Source: Clostridiaceae bacterium Marseille-Q3526
Lineage (GTDB): Bacteria > Bacillota > Clostridia > Lachnospirales > Lachnospiraceae
Length of the DNA: 64,000 nucleotides
Direction: 5' to 3'
Assembly (NCBI GenBank): GCA_018223375.1
Contig: JAGTTS010000002.1
Coordinates: 248,001 to 312,000 of the forward strand
Shown here: positions 58,516-64,000 of the stretch, piece after piece
How the letters are laid out: each line of letters starts with the position of its first letter
Position numbering within the stretch: the first letter of the stretch is position 1
Made by a program: the position numbers and the translations under genes
The notes under the pieces: generated by a model
Told to the model about the DNA's origin: nothing
The model's input: the letters and a program-made list of their open reading frames with translations, nothing else
Database searches by the model: none

Positions 58516-58520
58516 AGATT

Positions 58521-59054
58521 ATGGTTAAGAACAGCATCAGGAAAATCATTTTAAATATTATCCTTCTGATCCTGGCTTTTACGATTCAGATCTGCGTGTT
58601 TCCTCAGATTGCCTTTTTATCAGCGGCGCCGAATCTGCTTTTAATCCTTGTGTTTATCAACGGCTTTATAGACGGGAGGGCAGCCGGCATCTGCTACGGC
58701 CTGGTGGCGGGGCTGTTTATGGATCTGTTTTACAGCGGTCCCTTTGGATTTTACACGCTGTTTTTTATCAACGCAGGGTATATTAACGGTGTTTTTACCA
58801 AATATTACTATGAGGATTACATTACCCTGCCTCTGATTTTGAGTATCACCAATGATTTAGCCTACAACATGTATATATATGTGTTCCGTTTCCTGATACG
58901 GGCCAGGCTGGATTTCCTCTACTATTTCAAGGAGATCATGGTGCCGGAAATCATTTTTACTACCGTAACCACGCTGCTGGTCTACCGCCTCCTTCTGTTT
59001 ATCAACAGAAAGCTGGAGGAACGGATGCAAAGGAGAGATTCTACCATTGTTTAG
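58521..59054 (+). CDS. mreD: rod shape-determining protein MreD
   Basis: A 177-aa protein with about five membrane segments: IILNIILLILAFTIQICVFPQIAF, LLLILVFINGFIDG, then GLVAGLFMDLFYSGPFGFYTL, the MreD core. It bridges MreC and the cell-wall synthases. The stop overlaps the start of the PBP2 gene by eight bp. Confidence 0.95.
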   Translation: MVKNSIRKIILNIILLILAFTIQICVFPQIAFLSAAPNLLLILVFINGFIDGRAAGICYGLVAGLFMDLFYSGPFGFYTLFFINAGYINGVFTKYYYEDYITLPLILSITNDLAYNMYIYVFRFLIRARLDFLYYFKEIMVPEIIFTTVTTLLVYRLLLFINRKLEERMQRRDSTIV

Positions 59055-61899
59055 GGATTTACTGGAATATTTAAAGGAGCTTTTAAAAAAAGTCGTTACC
59101 TCCCGGCTCTTTGCCATCTCCCTGGTGTTTGTGCTTATGTACGGAACGCTGGTGGCGCGCCTGTTTTCACTTCAGATTGTGCATGGCGAGGAGTATCAGG
59201 ATGAATATATTTCGCTGACTGAAAAGGTGATTAAGACAGCCAGCACCAGAGGTAATATTTACGACAGAAACGGAAACGTGCTGGCTTACAACGAGCTGGC
59301 CTACAACGTGACAGTACAGGACATAGGTGCCTTTGAAAACAGCGCCGGCTGGAACTTTATGCTTTGGGAGCTGGTGGAGATACTGAACGAACACGGTGAA
59401 ACGGTAAAGGGCGATCTGGAGATCACTGCAGACGCGGAGGGAAACGTATCCTATACGTCGGCCTCCGAAAGCGCCAGACTCCGTTTTCTGCGCGACCTGT
59501 ACGGATTAAAGAGCGTAGACGAGCTGGATGATCCAAAGGGAGAGTATCCGTCCAATATAACGGCGGAGGAACTTCTGAGGGAGCAGATGCGCATCTACAA
59601 GCTGGATGAGATGAAGGATGAAAACGGAAATTTGGTGGAGGTTCCCCTGGACATTGCCGTCCAGATTGTAAACATCCGGTATACCATGCGTTTTACAAGC
59701 TTTAGAAAGTACGAAGCCACGACTGTGGCGGAAAATATCAGCGAGGAGACGATGGCGGATATCCTGGAACACACGGCGGATCTGCCGGGAGTGAACATCG
59801 AGGAATCTACCATCCGGGTTTACAACGATGCGATTTACTTTGCTCCTGTCATTGGATACACGGGAAAAGTTACGACAGACGGTCTGGAGGAGTTAAAAAA
59901 ACAGAGCGACGACTATGAGCTGAACGACGTGGCGGGCCGTACGGGAATCGAATCCTCTATGGAGCTGGATCTGAAAGGAACGAAGGGGTCTCAGACTATC
60001 TACGTGGACAATATGGGAAAAATTCTGGAGACAGCCAACGTGGTGGAGCCAAAAGCCGGAAACGACGTCTGGCTTTCGCTGGATCGGGATCTTCAGAAGG
60101 CCATTTACCACATTTTGGAAAAGCAGCTGGCAGGTATTCTGACCAACGTGCTCGTCAACCAGGAGCCGGAGGAGATTAAGAATGTGGATGCCTCCGAAAT
60201 TAAGCTTCCGATCAAGGACGCCTATTTTCAGCTGATTAACAACAACGTCCTCTCATTCCACGACTTTGCGTCAGAGGAGGCCTCTGACACAGAACGGCAG
60301 ATTAACGCCAAGTTTGAAAGCGCCAGAGCAAGGATTGAGGCGGACCTGAAGAATGAGCTGACAAGCAGCGCGCCCGCTCCCATGAACGCCCTTTCAGAGG
60401 ATATGCAGGCCTACATGCAGTACATTTACACCCTTCTGGCCTCTGACAGCGAGAAGCTGATCCTCTCCTCTGAGATCGACACAAAGAGCGAGGAGTACGA
60501 GGCCTGGAAGGCAGGCAGCCTGAGTCTGAAGGAATATCTGTATTACGGCATTGCCAACAACTGGATTGACACCACCAGGCTGGAAATCGAGAACAAGTAT
60601 TCCAGCGCGGACGACGTATATCAGGTTCTGGTAGAGCATATTTTTGAAATTCTCACGGATAACGACGAGTTTTCCAAGAAAATTTACCAGTATCTGATTT
60701 ATAACGATACCGTGTTGGGAAGAGAGCTCTGCCTGGCTCTCTACGACCAGGGCGTTCTGGCCTATGACGAAGCCCAGGTGGCTGCGCTGAGACAGGGAGA
60801 CGCGAACTACACCTACTCCTTTATGATGCAGAAGATACGAAACGTGGAACTGACGCCGGCCCAGCTGGCCCTGGATCCGTGTACTGCGTCCTGCGTGGTC
60901 ACAGACGTTCACACGGGAAAGGTTCTGGCTCTCGTCACCTACCCGGGCTATGACAACAACAAAATTAATAATGTAGATTATTTTGCCCAGGTGAACAGCG
61001 ATCTGTCAGGACCTCTGAGAAATAATGCGACGACAACGCTGAAGGCTCCAGGATCCACCTTTAAGCCTATCACAGCCATTGCAGGACTGGAGGAAGGCGT
61101 GATCGGACTGGGAGAGCCGGTTGTCTGCGACGGCGTATTTAAGGAGATCAGCAATCCCTTAAAGTGTCTGGGACATCACGGCCCGCTAAACGTAGTGGGA
61201 GGAATCACAAATTCCTGCAACGTTTACTTTGCGGAGCTGGCCCACAGAATGGCCATGGAGGGCGACACCTACAAGGCGGACAAGGGCCTGGAGACACTGA
61301 AAAAATATGCTTCCATGTTCGGCCTTGACGAGACCTCCGGAATTGAGATTTTCGAATCGGAACCTCATATCAGTGACATGGATCCGGAGCGTTCTGCCAT
61401 TGGACAGGGTACCCACGCCTTTGCAAACGTACAGCTGGCCAGATATGTGACGGCTCTCGCCAACCGGGGCACGGTATTCGATTTAAGCCTTCTTTTGAAG
61501 GAGACGGACTCCAAAGGAAATCTGGTGCAGGAGTTTGCGCCGAAGGTACATGAGCAGCTGGATATTGCGGCTTCCACCTGGGATGCTGTATTCGAGGGTA
61601 TGAGAGGAGTGGTGACAAGGAGCGCCAGATTCCAGGACCTTCCGGTTAATATCGCCGGAAAGACAGGTACGGCCCAGGAGGTAAAGACAAGAGGAAACCA
61701 CGCGTTCTTTATTTCCTTTGCGCCTTATGAGAATCCTGAAATCAGTGTGGCAGTCAATATTCCAAACGGCTACAACTCTGCCAACGCGGCCCTCACTGCA
61801 AAATCAGTGTACCGCTACTATTACGGCTACATGAGCCTGGATGAGATCATGAGCGCAGGAGCGTTAAACGCATCCAGAGAGACAATTAATGGAGAATAA
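59047..61899 (+). CDS. large class B penicillin-binding protein 2
   Basis: A 950-aa protein, well above the 600-700 aa usual for PBP2. It has a membrane anchor (about 20-42), the pedestal region (ASTRGNIYDRNGNVLAYNE) and the transpeptidase with Ser 670 (STFK), Ser 723-Cys-Asn (SxN) and Lys 872-Thr-Gly. An extra region between about residues 370 and 610 is rich in charged helices. It cross-links peptidoglycan in elongation with MreC/D and RodA. The start is TTG 59047, inside mreD, with AAGGAGAG nine bases upstream. Confidence 0.95.
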   Translation: MFRDLLEYLKELLKKVVTSRLFAISLVFVLMYGTLVARLFSLQIVHGEEYQDEYISLTEKVIKTASTRGNIYDRNGNVLAYNELAYNVTVQDIGAFENSAGWNFMLWELVEILNEHGETVKGDLEITADAEGNVSYTSASESARLRFLRDLYGLKSVDELDDPKGEYPSNITAEELLREQMRIYKLDEMKDENGNLVEVPLDIAVQIVNIRYTMRFTSFRKYEATTVAENISEETMADILEHTADLPGVNIEESTIRVYNDAIYFAPVIGYTGKVTTDGLEELKKQSDDYELNDVAGRTGIESSMELDLKGTKGSQTIYVDNMGKILETANVVEPKAGNDVWLSLDRDLQKAIYHILEKQLAGILTNVLVNQEPEEIKNVDASEIKLPIKDAYFQLINNNVLSFHDFASEEASDTERQINAKFESARARIEADLKNELTSSAPAPMNALSEDMQAYMQYIYTLLASDSEKLILSSEIDTKSEEYEAWKAGSLSLKEYLYYGIANNWIDTTRLEIENKYSSADDVYQVLVEHIFEILTDNDEFSKKIYQYLIYNDTVLGRELCLALYDQGVLAYDEAQVAALRQGDANYTYSFMMQKIRNVELTPAQLALDPCTASCVVTDVHTGKVLALVTYPGYDNNKINNVDYFAQVNSDLSGPLRNNATTTLKAPGSTFKPITAIAGLEEGVIGLGEPVVCDGVFKEISNPLKCLGHHGPLNVVGGITNSCNVYFAELAHRMAMEGDTYKADKGLETLKKYASMFGLDETSGIEIFESEPHISDMDPERSAIGQGTHAFANVQLARYVTALANRGTVFDLSLLLKETDSKGNLVQEFAPKVHEQLDIAASTWDAVFEGMRGVVTRSARFQDLPVNIAGKTGTAQEVKTRGNHAFFISFAPYENPEISVAVNIPNGYNSANAALTAKSVYRYYYGYMSLDEIMSAGALNASRETINGE

Positions 61900-61985
61900 A
61901 TATTTAATAAAGATTTAATACTGGAAACTTTTGGAATTTTAGGGTAAAATAAGAATGTAAACTGAATACAGGAGGATATTGCACT

Positions 61986-62777
61986 ATGAGTGAAGTCATT
62001 GTGATTACATCCGGAAAAGGCGGCGTAGGCAAAACGACTACCTCCGCAAATGTGGGAACAGGCCTTGCCATACTGGGGAAGAGAGTGGTGCTGATAGATA
62101 CAGATATCGGCCTCAGGAACCTGGACGTGGTGATGGGACTGGAAAACCGCATTGTCTACAACCTGGTAGACGTGGTGGAGGGAAACTGTCGGATGAAGCA
62201 GGCGCTGATAAGAGACAAAAGATATCCTAACCTGTTTTTACTGCCATCTGCCCAGACGAGAGACAAATCGTCGGTAAATCCTGGACAGATGGTCAAACTG
62301 GTCGCTTCTCTGAGAGAGGAGTTCGACTACATACTTCTTGACTGCCCGGCCGGTATCGAGCAGGGCTTCAAAAATGCCGTTGCAGGAGCTGACAGAGCGA
62401 TTGTAGTGACTACGCCGGAGGTATCGGCGATTCGTGACGCAGACCGCATTATCGGACTTCTGGAGGCAGATGAGATGAAGCATATCGATCTGATCATTAA
62501 CCGTATCCGCATGGATATGGTAAGACGCGGCGATATGATGTCGGTAGACGATGTGATGGATATTCTGTCCGTTCCAGTGATTGGCACCATCCCTGACGAC
62601 GAGGATATTGTAATTTCCACCAATCAGGGAGAACCTTTGGCAGGGATGAACGGCTTCGCCGGACAGGCGTATCTGAATATCTGCAGGAGAATCCTGGGAG
62701 AGTCCGTACCGTTTCTGAATTTTGACAACAGCCGGAATCTCTGGTCAAAAATCACCTGTCTTTTAAAGCGGGCATAA
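61986..62777 (+). CDS. minD: septum site-determining protein MinD
   Basis: A 263-aa ATPase with the deviant Walker A GKGGVGKTTTSANVG, DTDIGLRNLDVVMGLENRIVYNLVDV, DCPAGIEQGF and a C-terminal amphipathic tail (SKITCLLKRA) for membrane binding. It directs division-site placement. It follows PBP2 with 86 bp between. minC, normally in this position, is absent. Confidence 0.97.
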   Translation: MSEVIVITSGKGGVGKTTTSANVGTGLAILGKRVVLIDTDIGLRNLDVVMGLENRIVYNLVDVVEGNCRMKQALIRDKRYPNLFLLPSAQTRDKSSVNPGQMVKLVASLREEFDYILLDCPAGIEQGFKNAVAGADRAIVVTTPEVSAIRDADRIIGLLEADEMKHIDLIINRIRMDMVRRGDMMSVDDVMDILSVPVIGTIPDDEDIVISTNQGEPLAGMNGFAGQAYLNICRRILGESVPFLNFDNSRNLWSKITCLLKRA

Positions 62778-62790
62778 GGAGGGAGACAAG

Positions 62791-63072
62791 ATGGGCATCC
62801 TCAGACTGCTTGGCAGAAATAATTCAGGTGAAATAGCGAGAAAGCGTCTGAAGCTTCTTCTGGCATCTGACCGGGCAGGCTGCTCTCCGGATATTCTGGA
62901 GATGATACGCACAGACCTGCTCCATGCAGTTTCCAGATACATGGAGGTGAAGGAGGAGGACGTCATCGTACAGATGATAAGAACCTTGCCGGACGGCAGA
63001 AAAACGCCGGCTCTATGCGCTACGATACTGGTTCATAACATTAAGCAGAGCAAGGAAACATTTACAGCATGA
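62791..63072 (+). CDS. minE: cell division topological specificity factor MinE
   Basis: A 93-aa protein: MGILRLLGRNNSGEIARKRLKLLLASDR, then LHAVSRYMEVKEEDVIVQM, typical of MinE. It stimulates MinD ATPase and drives pole-to-pole oscillation. A MinE-containing system is present rather than DivIVA-only control. Its TGA overlaps the ATG of rodA. Confidence 0.95.
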   Translation: MGILRLLGRNNSGEIARKRLKLLLASDRAGCSPDILEMIRTDLLHAVSRYMEVKEEDVIVQMIRTLPDGRKTPALCATILVHNIKQSKETFTA

Positions 63073-64000
63073 TATTCAACTACAGCTTAAAGAATTACAA
63101 CTTCCGCATTGTAATTTACATGATTTTTTTAAGTGTTGCGGGAATCCTGGTGCTGAGAAGCGCCAGCGGCGGAGATCCGTCGATTGTCGGAAAGCAGATT
63201 CTGGGGGTGGCAGTATCGTTTGTATGCTGTCTGCTGATTTCCATGATCGATTACCACAGGATTTTCCGCCTGAGTACCTTGATTTACGCAGGCTGCGTTG
63301 CCCTTCTGGCTGCCGTTCTGCTTACAGGACACAGCTCCGGAGGAGCAACGCGCTGGCTGAAGATTTTTGGCTTTACCATTCAGCCGTCTGAGTTTTTGAA
63401 GGTAGGTTTGATAGTGGTTCTCTCCTGTTATCTGGCAAAAAATCACGAGAGAATCAATAAGGTATCGGTTCTGGGAACGATTGTGCTTATGATAGCGCTT
63501 CCGGTAGGGCTTGTTCTGGCTCAGCCGAATCTGTCCACCAGCATTGTTATTACGATACCGCTTATTGTTATTATCTATGTGGCTGGGCTCAGCTATAAAT
63601 GGATCGGCGGGGGACTGGCGGCGGGGATTCCTGCCGGCGGGCTGTTCCTTTATCTGGCCCAGGTTGGGGTAGTACCATTCCTGAGAGAGGATCAGGCCCG
63701 GAGAATCCTGGCTAAGATTTTCCATGACAGCGCCCAGTATGCGGACGCAAACAATCAGCAGGATAAATCCATCATGGCCATCGGTTCCGGGCAGCTTTGG
63801 GGAAAGGGACTGAATAATGCAGGCGTAGGTTCCGTAAAAAGCGGAAACTTTGTGGCGGAGGATCAGACGGACTTCATCTTTGCCGTGATTGGCGAGGAGC
63901 TGGGTTTTGTGGGCAGCATGGTCATTATTTCTGTGCTGGCTCTCCTGGTGTTTGAATGTCTTCTCACAGCCAGCCGCGCCAAGGACATGGGCGGACGCCT
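63069..64000 (+). CDS. rodA: FtsW/RodA family peptidoglycan polymerase, 5' part
   Basis: The frame opens at ATG 63069 (overlapping the minE TGA) and runs off the window end; about 310 codons are visible. It has multiple membrane segments, with SGGATRWLKIFGFTIQPSEFLKVGLIV, LAQPNLSTSIVI, SGQLWGKGLNNAGVGSVKSGNFVAEDQTDFIFAVIGEELGFVGS, the SEDS signature. It is the glycosyltransferase partner of PBP2 in elongation. A 3' truncation by the window edge, not a pseudogene. Confidence 0.95.
   Translation, partial: MIFNYSLKNYNFRIVIYMIFLSVAGILVLRSASGGDPSIVGKQILGVAVSFVCCLLISMIDYHRIFRLSTLIYAGCVALLAAVLLTGHSSGGATRWLKIFGFTIQPSEFLKVGLIVVLSCYLAKNHERINKVSVLGTIVLMIALPVGLVLAQPNLSTSIVITIPLIVIIYVAGLSYKWIGGGLAAGIPAGGLFLYLAQVGVVPFLREDQARRILAKIFHDSAQYADANNQQDKSIMAIGSGQLWGKGLNNAGVGSVKSGNFVAEDQTDFIFAVIGEELGFVGSMVIISVLALLVFECLLTASRAKDMGGR

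Overview
The window looks like a chromosomal segment of a spore-forming anaerobic Firmicute of the Lachnospiraceae (Clostridium cluster XIVa) type. The reasons are the moderate GC content, strong AGGAGG-type ribosome sites, canonical sigma-A promoters, and sporulation genes set among housekeeping genes (gerW/ytfJ, spoIVA, yqfC, yqfD, a SpoVB-type flippase, a BofC-like protein). Gene order also fits: rpmB / Asp23 / yloV / recG, DUF512 / der / plsY / gpsA, yqfC / yqfD / phoH / ybeY, mutS / mutL / miaA, and radC / mreCD / PBP2 / minDE / rodA. I saw no phage, insertion sequence, CRISPR array, rRNA or tRNA. Most of the window is core genome. The accessory interest lies in one ABC-transporter operon and several intergenic repeat structures.

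Layout. 0-2.3 kb: the 3' end of cinA, a conserved hypothetical, DUF2953 and gerW. 2.3-4.5 kb: a long AT-rich spacer, a sodium:alanine symporter and a tiny membrane protein. 4.6-10.2 kb: rpmB (minus strand) divergent from Asp23, yloV/fakA, recG and an S66 peptidase. 10.3-16.3 kb: a long PRPP synthetase (minus strand) divergent from DUF512, der, plsY and gpsA. 16.4-21.4 kb: a complete branched-chain amino acid ABC importer (livKHMGF) with a near-consensus promoter. 21.5-25.4 kb: an uncharacterised operon of a Cys-rich DUF169 protein and a NitT/SsuA-type ABC importer whose ATPase carries a C-terminal extension. 25.5-26.4 kb: a minus-strand nitroreductase with a clear palindromic operator. 26.5-31.7 kb: spoIVA, a structured repeat element (two perfect 105-bp copies plus hairpins), a beta-CASP MBL hydrolase, RNase HI and an LprI-like secreted protein. 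31.8-35.0 kb: alaS and rpsU, followed by four tandem 35-bp repeats. 35.1-40.6 kb: yqfC, yqfD, phoH, ybeY, a flippase and a BofC-like protein. 40.7-46.7 kb: two flavoproteins, then proB, DUF896, 5-formyl-THF cyclo-ligase and proA. 46.8-49.6 kb: miaB and a cell-wall L,D-transpeptidase. 49.8-56.8 kb: mutS, mutL, miaA and a PLP lyase. 57-64 kb: radC, mreC, mreD, a very large PBP2, minD, minE and a truncated rodA, with neither mreB nor minC in the cluster.

Working together: the right end is an elongation and division-site cluster, the 35-40 kb block is largely sporulation and ribosome maturation, and 43-46 kb is proline synthesis with a folate salvage enzyme inserted. The best leads for something undescribed are the 28.0-28.3 kb structured repeat, the 34.85-35.01 kb tandem repeat and the DUF169 transporter operon. 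Functions proposed for these are inference. All promoter, operator and hairpin calls were made by eye.
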